From: JAPOUP01 sp965221405
GTDB taxonomy: Bacteria > Pseudomonadota > Alphaproteobacteria > Rhodobacterales > Rhodobacteraceae
DNA length: 64,000 nt
Direction: 5' to 3'
Assembly: GCA_965221405.1 (NCBI GenBank)
Contig: CBDCSE010000002.1
Coordinates: 992,001 to 1,056,000 of the forward strand
Shown one piece after another: positions 17,529-26,565 of the stretch (its first letter is position 1; each line of letters starts with the position of its first letter). The translations under genes and the position numbers were made by a program. The notes beneath the pieces are model-generated. The model did not search any database and had not been told where the DNA came from. It saw only the letters and a list, made by a program, of their open reading frames with translations.

Positions 17529-18377
17529 TTAGGGAACTATCGGCACATTACCGTGCATATAGTCAGCGAAAGCATCCCTGTAGCCTGCGTGCCATCGCGA
17601 AAGGGGAGGACGGTTGTTGATCATGTCGCCAGCCGCCCATACCATACGTTTCTCGTCGATCTCCCGTGTGACCTCATTATCCGGACAGAGGATGTAGAAG
17701 TCTCCCAGAGCAAGGCGCTCCATCATGAAATCGGCCAGTTCATCGGGTGTCCAGGCCCCATCCGGCTTCTCCGTACGTCCCCTTCGGTTGATATCCGTGA
17801 AGACAAAACCCGGTATGAGCAGGTGGACGGAAACCCCCGACCCGCTTTCACGCAGCTGATGGCAGAGCGCTTCGGTGAAAACTTTCACGCCCGCTTTCGA
17901 CGTATTGTAGGCCGGATCGCCGGGCGGCGTCGTAATACCCTGTTTGGAGCCGGTGCAGATCACCGTCCCGCCGTCCGCCATCGAGGGTACGATGGACTGG
18001 CAGCAGTTAACGACCCCACCCAGGTTCACGTCCATCACCCGCCGCCAGGTATTTGATCCGTCGAAGATATCGCTACCGGGCTGTATGCCCGCATTGCACA
18101 TCAGGAAATCAACGCGTCCGAACCTGTTGAATACCTCATCACGCATCGCGTCCACCGCGCTTCGGTCCGCTACATCCGCATTCACGGTCATCACGTCGGC
18201 GGCCCCGGCGTCCCGTATGGACTGTTCAGCCTCCGCGAAATCCGCGTCCCGAATGTCCACCAGGACAACGGACATGCCGCTTGCGGCGCATTTTTTGGCA
18301 ACGGCACGACCGATTCCGGCAGCACCTCCGGTGATCACCGCGACCTTCCCCGATGAGAAGGGATTAGATGACCTCAT
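17529..18377 (-). CDS. SDR-family oxidoreductase
   Basis: A protein of 282 residues starting at the ATG at 18377 (MRSSNPFSSGKVAVITGGAA), with GAGGAG 6-11 bases before it. Cofactor motif is TGGAAGIG. NAG is present in CNAGIQPG. The catalytic Ser lies in ICTGSKQG and the Tyr-Lys pair in YNTSK. The C-terminal half is longer than in typical 250-residue SDRs (EIDEKRMVWAAGDMINNRPP) and resembles SDRs of unknown substrate found in polyol and aromatic loci. It converges on the kinase and antitoxin region and may belong to the same carbohydrate locus. Confidence 0.88.
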   Translation of the reverse strand: MRSSNPFSSGKVAVITGGAAGIGRAVAKKCAASGMSVVLVDIRDADFAEAEQSIRDAGAADVMTVNADVADRSAVDAMRDEVFNRFGRVDFLMCNAGIQPGSDIFDGSNTWRRVMDVNLGGVVNCCQSIVPSMADGGTVICTGSKQGITTPPGDPAYNTSKAGVKVFTEALCHQLRESGSGVSVHLLIPGFVFTDINRRGRTEKPDGAWTPDELADFMMERLALGDFYILCPDNEVTREIDEKRMVWAAGDMINNRPPLSRWHAGYRDAFADYMHGNVPIVP

Positions 18378-18592
18378 GGCAGTCTCCTCAATACGCCCGC
18401 TATCATGTAACCGGAGGGGAAACCATGCCCGAAACGCGGGGAGAATCGGCCACAGGAAGCGTGGGAAAACCTTAGGCCCAGGCTCGATCAATGTGAACCC
18501 CTAAGCCCCTCCAGATCAGGATCATCCCACGCCAGTTTTTCTTGCGAACCGCCATCCCGGCCCGGAAATCCGGAAAGCGGATCGCCGGGCCA

Positions 18593-18985
18593 GTGGTCGC
18601 CACCGGCGGGGCGGAGTGGATACGCGGCACCTGCGACGGGCCCTTCGGGGGCGGGAAGGTCCCCTTCGTGCCCGGCATGTTCCAGTTCTTGAATACGCGT
18701 CCGACGCCGTGAAGGCGCTCCTGCCGGCCGGGGAGGAGCGGGACCCGCGGTTTGAAGGGATCAGGGCGGACATCGAGAAGGGCCGGGCCGGAAAGGTTGT
18801 CCGCGGGCCGGCGCCCTTCAGGGACCGGCACGGGGAGGTGGAGACATGCTGCCGCTATTTCGCCAACAACCTCGACCGGACGGGATACAGGGAGTTCCGG
18901 AAGCGGGGCATCCAGTTCGGAAGCGGCGTCATGGAGGCCGGCTGCCGGATGGAGCGCTCCGGTCGACGAGGGTGACCTGATCGCC
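18593..18985 (+). pseudogene. ISKra4-family transposase, C-terminal part
   Basis: The first frame reads VVATGGAEWIRG and KVPFVPGMFQF (family: GDGAEWIRN...FVLDMFHVLEY). A frameshift near 18690 moves to LEYASDAVKALLPAGEERDP, KVVRGPAPFRDRHGEV, CCRYFANNLDRTGYREF and IQFGSGVMEAGC. The last part (the KRSGCRWS motif) is lost. This is almost exactly the half missing from the 7460-8182 fragment, on the same strand. The element is dead. Confidence 0.78.
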
Positions 18986-19153
18986 GTCCGGGTCGGCGAC
19001 GACCCGGCGGACCCGGACACCTACTCCACCCGGTAACGCGCGTAGCGGGACAATGACATGCTTAACACAAGCGTACCGGGACGCTGAGGCGCGTTCATCG
19101 TCACCATCACCTCGCGGATCGAGTTCCGCGCCCGGACAGGCAGGACCCGAAAG
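18986..19153. other. IS-derived spacer
   Basis: Short stretch between the transposase remnant and the convergent citrate synthase gene. No terminator or gene recognised. Confidence 0.3.
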
Positions 19154-20287
19154 TCAGCGCTCATGCAGCGGCACCCAGGCCCTCGGTCCAGGACCATTGT
19201 AGTGCGTGAGCGGTCTGATCAAAATGTTCTGACGGACCTGCTCAAGACATTGCGCGACCCAGCCGGGCATCCTGCCGATCGAGAAAATCGGCACATAGAG
19301 ATCCATCGGAATGCCATGAAGCTGGTAAATCACTCCAGAATAGAAGTCGACATTGACGTTCAGCCCATGCCGGGCGTAAGGCTTCATCGCCTCCACCACG
19401 GCCTGCAGGATTTCATACCACTCAGGCCGCCCCATCTCCCGCGAGAGCCGCTCAACACCGGTGCGCATATGCTTGGCCCGGGGATCCTCCGTTCGATAGA
19501 CACGATGGCCAAAACCGCTCACGGGTTTCCGGTTGGCGCGCCTCACCTTGACGTAGTCCGCAGCGCGGTCAGGCGAGCCAATCTCACGCACCATCCGCAT
19601 AACGTCCTCCGCTGCCCCGCCATGCGCAGGGCCAGCCAGAGTGGACAGGGCGGTAACGACAGCGCCATGCAGGTTCGCTTCGGTCCCGATGGTAACCCGT
19701 GCAGCGAAGGAGGATGCGTTCGAACCATGCTCGGCATGTAGAATCATGTCAAGGTCCGCCAGCCGCTCGGCATCTGTCGAGGGTCTCGTTCCGGTCAGCA
19801 TCCAGAGCCAGTTCGCGGCATGGTCGAGCGATGGATCCGGCATTACGGGTTCCAGGCCGTTTCTGATGCGTTCATATGCGGCGATAGCCACAGGCAACTG
19901 GGCCGTAAGTCTCGTCCCGTTACGGACGAATCCAGCCTCATCAGTTTCCCGGCTTCCGGGGTCGAGAGCGGCCAGAGCGGACACAACCGTGCGCAGCACA
20001 TCCATTGGGTGGCCGGATTTCAACGCACGCATGATATCGTGGATTTCCCTGGGCAGTTCCCTAACCGCCTTCAGTTCGGAGTCAAATTCAGCCAGCTGCT
20101 CCGCTGTCGGCAGGTCGCCGTGTATGAGAAGGTAAGCCACCTCCTCGAACGATCCATGCTCTGCGAGATCGTCGATATCATATCCACGATAGCTCAACCG
20201 CCCCGCGGCTCCATCGATTTCCGAAATGGCGGATCGCTCGAAATAGATGCCCTTCAGGCCGCGATTTATCTTGACGCCGTCGGACAT
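19154..20287 (-). CDS. Citrate synthase / 2-methylcitrate synthase family protein
   Basis: A protein of 377 residues. The three catalytic positions are visible: His in GPAHGGAAE, His in GFGHRVYRTEDPRAKHM and Asp in NVDFYSGVIY. The length and the N-terminus (GLKGIYFERSAISEIDGAAG) fit the short type II-like citrate or methylcitrate synthases rather than the 430-residue Gram-negative GltA. It condenses acetyl-CoA or propionyl-CoA with oxaloacetate. It is divergent from pta with only 36 bp between starts, so the two may share regulation. Acetyl-CoA made by Xsc and Pta would feed it. Confidence 0.88.
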   Translation of the reverse strand: MSDGVKINRGLKGIYFERSAISEIDGAAGRLSYRGYDIDDLAEHGSFEEVAYLLIHGDLPTAEQLAEFDSELKAVRELPREIHDIMRALKSGHPMDVLRTVVSALAALDPGSRETDEAGFVRNGTRLTAQLPVAIAAYERIRNGLEPVMPDPSLDHAANWLWMLTGTRPSTDAERLADLDMILHAEHGSNASSFAARVTIGTEANLHGAVVTALSTLAGPAHGGAAEDVMRMVREIGSPDRAADYVKVRRANRKPVSGFGHRVYRTEDPRAKHMRTGVERLSREMGRPEWYEILQAVVEAMKPYARHGLNVNVDFYSGVIYQLHGIPMDLYVPIFSIGRMPGWVAQCLEQVRQNILIRPLTHYNGPGPRAWVPLHER

Positions 20288-20323
20288 CCGGGTCTCCTGT
20301 TTCCGTTAGCGCAGGGGGAAAAT

Positions 20324-21178
20324 GTGAGTGTTCTCGGGAATATATTTGATACGGCGAGATCACGGAATGCAAGAGTTGTGTTTCCCGAACTGGACGACCC
20401 AAGGGTTAAGGACGCGGCGGCGCGCCTGGGTTCGGAGGGAGTCGCACAACCGGTTCCGGTGGTCGAGGAACCCAGCGAGGCCCACGTCACTGCCCTGTCG
20501 GCAAACCGGAAGCTCAGGGAAGGGGTTGCCCGTAGGTTGCTGACCCGCCCGCTACATCGGGCTGCCGCTATGGTCAGTGCCGGGGAGGCGGACGCGATGG
20601 TCGCCGGCGCGAATGCTCCGACCAGACGCGTGATCGAGGCCGCGTCAATCGGAATCGGCCTTGCGGATGGCATTTCCACGGTGTCCAGCTTTTTCCTGAT
20701 GGTATTCCCGGACGCAAGCGCAATGATATTCGCCGACTGCGCGGTCAACACCACCCCAAACGCGCGGGAACTGGCCGATATCGCTCTGGCATCCCAACGG
20801 TCGGCGGACACCCTGCTGGGTTCGACGAAAGTCGCGTTGCTCTCGTATTCGACGGGATCATCCGGAACAGGCCCATCGGTCGAGCTGGTCCGTGAGGCCG
20901 CCGAAGCCACGGGTCTGACCGGCCCAATCCAGGCGGATGCCGCCCTAAATCACTCCATCGCGACAAAGAAAGGTGTCGACGGCGGCGGAGCCAATGTGCT
21001 GGTGTTCCCCAATCTGGATTCGGGCAATATCGCCTACAAACTCGTCCAGGAACTGACCGGCGCCCGGGCAATAGGTCCCGTGCTGCAGGGATTCCGCAAA
21101 CCCGTCTGTGACCTTTCGCGCGGCGCACGTTCCGATGACATCGTTGCGGCCACAGCGGTCACCATCGCCCTGTGCTGA
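20324..21178 (+). CDS. pta: Phosphate acetyltransferase, short form
   Basis: A protein of 284 residues with start GTG 20324 (VSVLGNIFDTARSRNARVVF) and a purine-rich CAGGGGGA ahead of it. It covers the whole Pta domain: VVFPELDDPRV, AMVAGANAPTRRVIEAASIG, SSFFLMVFPDASAMIFADCA, PIQADAALNHSIATKK, NVLVFPNLDSGNIAYKLVQE and PVLQGFRKPVCDLSRGA. Family members are usually about 320 residues. Two stretches are shortened here, after RLGSEGVAQPV and in the segment before ELVREAAEA. The pairing with xsc is the classic one, converting the acetyl phosphate made by Xsc into acetyl-CoA. Activity of the shortened form is uncertain. Confidence 0.82.
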   Translation: MSVLGNIFDTARSRNARVVFPELDDPRVKDAAARLGSEGVAQPVPVVEEPSEAHVTALSANRKLREGVARRLLTRPLHRAAAMVSAGEADAMVAGANAPTRRVIEAASIGIGLADGISTVSSFFLMVFPDASAMIFADCAVNTTPNARELADIALASQRSADTLLGSTKVALLSYSTGSSGTGPSVELVREAAEATGLTGPIQADAALNHSIATKKGVDGGGANVLVFPNLDSGNIAYKLVQELTGARAIGPVLQGFRKPVCDLSRGARSDDIVAATAVTIALC

Positions 21179-21384
21179 CCCGATCGTTCCGAATCACGGG
21201 CCTTCGTTAGGAGTTCCCGCCCCATATGCGTGGACCGGACTCTCAGGCGCAGGGCCGAGCCGGAGCAGATGCGCGCCCGTTGTCCATGAACCGGCTCCGA
21301 TCCGGCCCGAAATCCACCATACGGGATAGATGACGGTATGCCGGATCCAGGATCATGCGGCATGAACCCACCATCGCGGCGCGG

Positions 21385-23160
21385 CTATGCCATTGGCTGC
21401 GGACACATGTCGCCCGGATCGATTCCCGCCACCTCGACCGGTGCCTTCATGGCATCGCGGCGGAACGGCTCACCCAGTTCCTGGTTGATCATCGCCTCTA
21501 TCAGTGTTGTCTTTCCGGCCATCTGGTCCCTGATCGCCTGCATCAGCATGTCGGTCAGCTCCTCCATGGTTCGCGCGACCACACCGATCAATCCGCAGGC
21601 TTCAGCGATGGCAGCGTAGCTTACCCGCTCACCGAGTTCCGTTCCAACGAAATTGTCGTCATACCATAGGGTTGAATTCCGCTTTTCCGCGCCCCACTGG
21701 TGGTTGCGGAACACAATCTGGGTAATCGCTGGCCATTCCGCCCGCCCGATCGCCGTCAACTCCGTCACCGCGATCCCGAACGCTCCGTCACCCGAAAAGC
21801 CGACGACCGGAACGTCCGGACAGCCGATCTTGGCCCCGATAATGGACGGAAGACCGTAGCCGCACGGTCCGAACAGCCCGGGAGCGAGATACTTCCTGCC
21901 CTCCTCGAAGGTTGGATAGGCATTGCCGATGGCGCAGTTGTTGCCGATGTCGGAGGAAATGATCGCCTCCTTCGGAAGTCCCGCCTGGATCGCGCGCCAG
22001 GCCATGCGTGGACTCATCCAGTCAGGCCTGGCCGCACGCGCGCGCTCGTTCCAGTTCGTTCCCGGATCGTCCTCCTCATGATCCATGCTCGAGAGATGCT
22101 GGGCCCAGGCCGATTTCGTCTGCGCGATGGTCGCCCTGCGCTCGCTCCGGCCACGGTCTCCCGCATCGTTCGACAGACGTGTCAGGATTCCGTGCGCGAC
22201 CTTGGCCGCGTCGCCGACAATACCCACGGATATCCGTTTGGTCAGCCCGATCCGGTCGGGGTTGACATCAACCTGGATGATCCTCGCGTCGTCTGGCCAG
22301 TAGTCGATTCCGTATCCGGGAAGTGTAGAGAATGGGTTGAGCCGCGTTCCCAACGCCAGAACGACATCAGCACGCGAAATCAGTTCCATTCCCGCCCTAC
22401 TTCCGTTGTACCCCAGAGGACCGGCGAACAGAGGATGTGAACCCGGAAAAGCGTCGTTATGCTGGTAGCCGACACAGACCGGCGCGTCCAGTCGTTCTGC
22501 GAGCGCCATCGACTCCGGTATCGCTCCACCGAGAACCACACCGGCGCCATTGAGGATCACCGGAAACTCCGCATCGCTCAGAAGTCCGGCCGCCTGCGCC
22601 AAGGCCGCCTCTCCGCCTGAGGGACGTTCGAACTCGACAACCGCCGGCAGTTCAGTGTCGATCACCTGTGTCCATACATCACGTGGAATGTTGATCTGCG
22701 CGGGAGCGCTGGCCCGACGGGCATTGACGATCACCCTGTTAAGCACCTCCGCAATCCTCACGGGATCCCGAACCTCTTCCTGGTATGTGACCATATCCTT
22801 GAAGGCCGCCATCTGCTCGACTTCCTGAAACCCTCCCTGCCCGATCGTCCTGTTCGCCGCCTGCGGCGTCACGATCAGCAGCGGCGTGTGGTTCCAGTAC
22901 GCTGTCTTCACCGCCGTCACGAAGTTCGTGATTCCCGGGCCGTTCTGCGCGATCATCATGCACATACGGCCGCTGGCACGGGTATAGCCGTCCGCCATCA
23001 TTCCGCCGGATCCCTCATGGGCGCAATCCCAGAACGTGATTCCAGCCCTGGTGAACAGATCGGAGACCGGCATGAACGCCGAGCCGATGATACCGAACGC
23101 ACATTCGATCCCATGCCGCTGCAACACTTTGACAAAAGCTTCCTCTGTTGTCATCCTCAT
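21385..23160 (-). CDS. xsc: Sulfoacetaldehyde acetyltransferase
   Basis: A protein of 591 residues, the standard Xsc length, and a thiamine-diphosphate enzyme of the acetolactate synthase superfamily. The N-terminal domain has the cofactor-activating Glu in CAHEGSGGMMADGYTRASGR. NGPGITNFVTAVKTAYWNHT is typical of Xsc. The C-terminal ThDP/Mg motif is GDGAFGIAVTEL with a later QIVFRNHQWGAEKRN. It desulfonates sulfoacetaldehyde to acetyl phosphate and sulfite in the cytoplasm. The gene is convergent with pta and read towards it, while tauR and tpa lie behind it on the same strand. A candidate TauR box precedes it at 23264-23273. Confidence 0.95.
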   Translation of the reverse strand: MRMTTEEAFVKVLQRHGIECAFGIIGSAFMPVSDLFTRAGITFWDCAHEGSGGMMADGYTRASGRMCMMIAQNGPGITNFVTAVKTAYWNHTPLLIVTPQAANRTIGQGGFQEVEQMAAFKDMVTYQEEVRDPVRIAEVLNRVIVNARRASAPAQINIPRDVWTQVIDTELPAVVEFERPSGGEAALAQAAGLLSDAEFPVILNGAGVVLGGAIPESMALAERLDAPVCVGYQHNDAFPGSHPLFAGPLGYNGSRAGMELISRADVVLALGTRLNPFSTLPGYGIDYWPDDARIIQVDVNPDRIGLTKRISVGIVGDAAKVAHGILTRLSNDAGDRGRSERRATIAQTKSAWAQHLSSMDHEEDDPGTNWNERARAARPDWMSPRMAWRAIQAGLPKEAIISSDIGNNCAIGNAYPTFEEGRKYLAPGLFGPCGYGLPSIIGAKIGCPDVPVVGFSGDGAFGIAVTELTAIGRAEWPAITQIVFRNHQWGAEKRNSTLWYDDNFVGTELGERVSYAAIAEACGLIGVVARTMEELTDMLMQAIRDQMAGKTTLIEAMINQELGEPFRRDAMKAPVEVAGIDPGDMCPQPMA

Positions 23161-23240
23161 CGAACGTCTCCTGTAGAAAAGTGAAGGCGCAACGGTACGT
23201 GCCCGCGTTCGGACTTACTACGTCGCGACGGTTTCAGCCA

Positions 23241-23273
23241 ATAGAGCCAGCTTCCGGCATCCAATAAGTCCAG
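23241..23273 (-). promoter_or_regulatory. Candidate TauR-binding box(es) upstream of xsc
   Basis: On the minus strand CTGGACTTAT (23264-23273) matches nine of ten positions of the direct-repeat unit CTGGACYTAA that I recall for Rhodobacter TauR. A weaker CTGGCTCTAT lies at 23241-23250. The sites are about 100 bases before the xsc start, within the 173-bp gap between tauR and xsc. Confidence 0.5.
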
Positions 23274-23333
23274 ATATCCACTACCAAGTCTCTGCCGGGT
23301 TGTGACTCGGTTGACCGGATAGCTATCAGCAGG

Positions 23334-24854
23334 TCAGACGGCGCTATGGATCGAGTGCGCGATCCGCTCGATACCTTCTGGAATCCGCGCTTCCGGAATC
23401 GAACTGTAGGCTAGACGGTAATGGGAATGGTCCTCTTCCAGCGGACCAAAGAAAACCCGTCCGGGTTCGATCAGGACTCCCTCCGAGCGCAGGCGGAGCG
23501 CCAGCTCCGTCATGTTCACGCCCTGCGGTGCCCTCATCCAGAAACTCGACCCGCCGAAAGCGCCGTGCGCCGCCATATCAAGCCCATACTCGCGGATCGC
23601 CTGGTCCATCACCTTCCGTCTTCCGGCATAGGCTTCACCGATCCGGCGAAGCTGGGCGTGGTAATGGCCGAGAGCAAGAAAATGGGCAAGCGTGCGCTGG
23701 ATCTGTCCCGGCGGATGCCTGAGCACGAGCGCCCTGAGTGCCCGCGCCTCACGGATGAACGGCGCGGGCCCGACAAGATATCCAAGGCGCAGACCGGGAA
23801 AGACCGATTTCGAAAACGATCCTATGTATACCACGGCTCCCGCCCGATCCAGCGACTTCAGCGCAGGCGGGGAAGACCGCACCAATGACATCTCAAACTC
23901 ATAGTCGTCCTCGACAACTATGAACCCGTCGTGTAGGGCGAGATCCAGCAACTGCCTCCGGCGCGATAGAGGCATGGTCGCGTTGGTGGGACAATGATGG
24001 CTGGTTGTGGTGAAAACCACGTCCAGGGCGGACGGTAGCGCCTCCGGCGGGAGGCCCGCTTTGTCAACATCGACGCAGGCAACCCTGCAGCGGGTCTGCT
24101 GGAGTATCTCGCGCAGTTCGGGGTAGCAGGGATTCTCGATCGCCGCGACCCGCCGCTGGTTCAGCAGCACCTGAGCGGCGAGCCAGAGGGCGTTCTGGGC
24201 ACCAAGGGTCAGGAGCACCTCGTCCTGCACCGCCGTGATTCCGCGCCTTGGAAGTATGTGGCGGGTTATGAACCCGACCAACTGTTCGTCATCACGCTCG
24301 TAGTAATCCGCCGTCAAGGCGCTGAACTCGCGCTGTCCAAAAGCCATCAACGCACAAAGCCGCCAGTTCTGGTGATCGAACAGTGAGGCGTCCACCTGCC
24401 CGTAGATGAATGGATAGCGATATCCATGCCAATCCGATGGCCGTGCGAGCCTCCGGTAACCCGAGAACCGTTGCCCGATCGCACGGCTCCAATCCACCGC
24501 GTCCGCATCCGTCCGTCGCACTGGCCGAACGGCGGGCGGCGGCGGCACACGGGCGGAAACATAGTATCCCGACCTGTCACGCGCATCGAGAAAGTCATTG
24601 GAAACCAGTTCCGTGTAAGCCAAGGTCACGGTCACCCTGCTGACACCGAGGCGGGAGGCAAGCCTGCGTGTCGAGGGCATCCGGTCCCCGGGCTGCAGAC
24701 GTCCCGCGAGGATCCCCTCGGTTACAAGCTGCCGGATCTGCTGCTGCAGCGTTCCGCTGAATCCGGGATCAAGAAAGAAACTCTCGGCAGGAACTGTCAC
24801 GTCACGCCCCCGTACGGCCCGGGCTTCATCATAAGCGGCCACGATCCCGGCCAT
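23334..24854 (-). CDS. tauR: MocR/GntR-family transcriptional regulator of taurine genes
   Basis: A protein of 506 residues. The N-terminus holds a GntR winged helix (LVTEGILAGRLQPGDRMPST then RLGVSRVTVTLAYTELVSND). The rest is a type I aminotransferase-like domain with the PLP-lysine motif YIGSFSKSVFPGLRLGYLVG and the DDYEFE segment. This is the MocR architecture. Position between xsc and tpa identifies it as TauR, a PLP-dependent activator that senses taurine. Candidate binding boxes occur before xsc and before tpa. Confidence 0.9.
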   Translation of the reverse strand: MAGIVAAYDEARAVRGRDVTVPAESFFLDPGFSGTLQQQIRQLVTEGILAGRLQPGDRMPSTRRLASRLGVSRVTVTLAYTELVSNDFLDARDRSGYYVSARVPPPPAVRPVRRTDADAVDWSRAIGQRFSGYRRLARPSDWHGYRYPFIYGQVDASLFDHQNWRLCALMAFGQREFSALTADYYERDDEQLVGFITRHILPRRGITAVQDEVLLTLGAQNALWLAAQVLLNQRRVAAIENPCYPELREILQQTRCRVACVDVDKAGLPPEALPSALDVVFTTTSHHCPTNATMPLSRRRQLLDLALHDGFIVVEDDYEFEMSLVRSSPPALKSLDRAGAVVYIGSFSKSVFPGLRLGYLVGPAPFIREARALRALVLRHPPGQIQRTLAHFLALGHYHAQLRRIGEAYAGRRKVMDQAIREYGLDMAAHGAFGGSSFWMRAPQGVNMTELALRLRSEGVLIEPGRVFFGPLEEDHSHYRLAYSSIPEARIPEGIERIAHSIHSAV

Positions 24855-24931
24855 GGTGAACGCTTCGTGCGCCGCATACGCCCGTTCAAGGCAAGTGCCG
24901 TCCGATCATGGTATCACGGACTTTTGGCAGC

Positions 24932-26323
24932 CTACGGAAACACTTTGGCCAGCGCAGTATCGACCGTATGGGTGATCCGGTCGATATCATCCGGTCTGGC
25001 GACCAGTGCCGGCGAAAAACATAACGTGTTGTTGAAACCGGGAACCGACCGGTTCGTCACACCGATAATCACACCCTCGGCACCGCACTCGGCCACGACC
25101 CTTTGGGCCAGTTTCTCGTCAACCGGTTCACGCGTCTCACGGCTTGCGACCAGTTCAATCCCGCAGAATAGGCCCTTCCCGCGCACGTCGCCGATCACCG
25201 CATGTTTCTGGGACAGGTCATGGAGGTTGCCCATAAGCCGTTCGCCCATGACCGACGCGTTTTCCAGAAGTCCCTCATCCTCGATGATACGCATGTTCTC
25301 AAGCGCGGCCGCCGGACCTGCGGCGCAACCTCCGAAAGTAGAGATGTCTCGGAAATAGCTGAGCGGATCCTCGGCATCGTCCTTGAACAGATCAAATACC
25401 GCCTCCGTGGTCACCAGGCACGCGATCGCCGCGTAGCCGCTTGCGACGCCTTTGGCCATGGTCACCATATCGGGCTCGATGCCGTAGTTCTGATAGCCGA
25501 ACCATTCTCCCGTACGGCCCACACCACAGACGACCTCGTCTATATGGAGCAGAATGTCATGCCTGCGGCAGATTTCCTGAACCCGGTCCCAGTATCCGTC
25601 AGGTGGGGTGATGACACCCCCCCCAGCCGTGACCGGCTCCAGACAGAGAGCGCCGACGGTATCGGGTCCTTCTCGCAGAACCACGTCCTCGATGAGCCCG
25701 GCAGAGTATTCGCCATAGGACCCGGACGCCGGATCCCAGCCGTCCTGGGCACGGTATTCAAGACAGTGCGGAACCCGGATGAAGCCCGGAGCGAACGGGC
25801 CATATTGTGCGTTTCGCTCATCCTGACCTCCGGCGCTCAGGGCACCGATCGTGGTTCCGTGGTAATCCCGGTCGCGGTAAAGGATCTTGAATTTACGTCC
25901 ACCGTAACGTTTGTGGGCGATCTGGCGAACCATCTTGAACGCCTTCTCATTCGCCTCGGAGCCGGAATTAGTATAGTAAACGCGGCTCATTCCGGGCATC
26001 CTGGCTACCAGCCTTTCCGCGAACAGCGCACCTGGCACAGTGCCGGACGCACCCGCGAAATAGTTGAGCTTCAGAAGTTGCTCGTAGACGGCCCTGGCGA
26101 TTGACTCACGGCCATACCCCACATTCACCGTCCATACGCCGCCGGACAGGGCATCAAGGTACTCCTTGCCCCGGGCGTCCCAGACCCGCAGTCCCCTACC
26201 CTCGACAATGACGCGCGGATCCGCGACCTCGAACGGCTTGTGCTGGGTAAGGTGGTGCCAGACATGAGCGCGGTCGGCCTCGATCACGTGGGAAACGTCG
26301 TTTTCGGCGAACTGAAGGTTCAT
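24932..26323 (-). CDS. tpa: Taurine:pyruvate aminotransferase
   Basis: A class III PLP aminotransferase of 463 residues. ATG 26323 (MNLQFAENDVSHV) is chosen. A frame extending to 26389 would add an untypical leader and run over the promoter. Motifs: YYTNSGSEANEKAFKMVRQI, the Asp in HIDEVVCGVGRTGEWFGYQN and the PLP Lys in VTMAKGVASGYAAIACLV. The opening VIEADRAHVWHHLTQHKPF is characteristic of Tpa. It transfers the amino group of taurine to pyruvate, giving sulfoacetaldehyde and alanine, and feeds Xsc. It lies upstream of tauR on the same strand. Confidence 0.94.
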   Translation of the reverse strand: MNLQFAENDVSHVIEADRAHVWHHLTQHKPFEVADPRVIVEGRGLRVWDARGKEYLDALSGGVWTVNVGYGRESIARAVYEQLLKLNYFAGASGTVPGALFAERLVARMPGMSRVYYTNSGSEANEKAFKMVRQIAHKRYGGRKFKILYRDRDYHGTTIGALSAGGQDERNAQYGPFAPGFIRVPHCLEYRAQDGWDPASGSYGEYSAGLIEDVVLREGPDTVGALCLEPVTAGGGVITPPDGYWDRVQEICRRHDILLHIDEVVCGVGRTGEWFGYQNYGIEPDMVTMAKGVASGYAAIACLVTTEAVFDLFKDDAEDPLSYFRDISTFGGCAAGPAAALENMRIIEDEGLLENASVMGERLMGNLHDLSQKHAVIGDVRGKGLFCGIELVASRETREPVDEKLAQRVVAECGAEGVIIGVTNRSVPGFNNTLCFSPALVARPDDIDRITHTVDTALAKVFP

Positions 26324-26420
26324 GGTCCAAACTCCGTGCGTCGGCCGGATTTTGGCGGCCGGGTAAAGATTCCAGATTTCATAAATCACACCACAGAAAA
26401 CGCAAGGCGGATAGGGCCAG

Positions 26421-26443
26421 ATATATCCAGTCCATAAATCCAG
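26421..26443 (-). promoter_or_regulatory. Candidate TauR direct repeats upstream of tpa
   Basis: On the minus strand CTGGATTTAT (26434-26443) and CTGGATATAT (26421-26430) form a direct repeat with a 13-bp period, about 100-120 bases before the tpa start. Each unit resembles the CTGGACYTAA unit remembered for TauR. The surroundings are notably AT-rich, as expected for a promoter. Confidence 0.5.
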
Positions 26444-26504
26444 ATCTGGGATTTACCGGTGACGGAGGGCCCCGATACATCGTTTACGCCATCGACATTC
26501 CGGC

Positions 26505-26565
26505 AGTGGCTCAGCTTGAAACCCATGGGTTTCCCCGTGGAAAGGGGCGATCCGAAGGCCACCCC
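26505..26565 (+). repeat. IS end module, copy D
   Basis: AGTGGCTCAGCTTGAAA (26505-26521) is followed by CCATGGGTTTCCCCGTGGAA and a GC-rich imperfect hairpin ending GGCCACCCC (26565). The series lines up with copy C (reverse strand at 42405) across the terminal repeat, the ACGGGAAAAGGG-like stretch and the hairpin. It shows that an element of the same family once ended between tpa and vapBC. Confidence 0.55.

Noticed and set aside
8182..18593. Composite transposon bounded by two ISKra4 copies
   Set aside because: The two ISKra4 pieces are complementary halves, not two complete copies, so a classic composite transposon is not supported.
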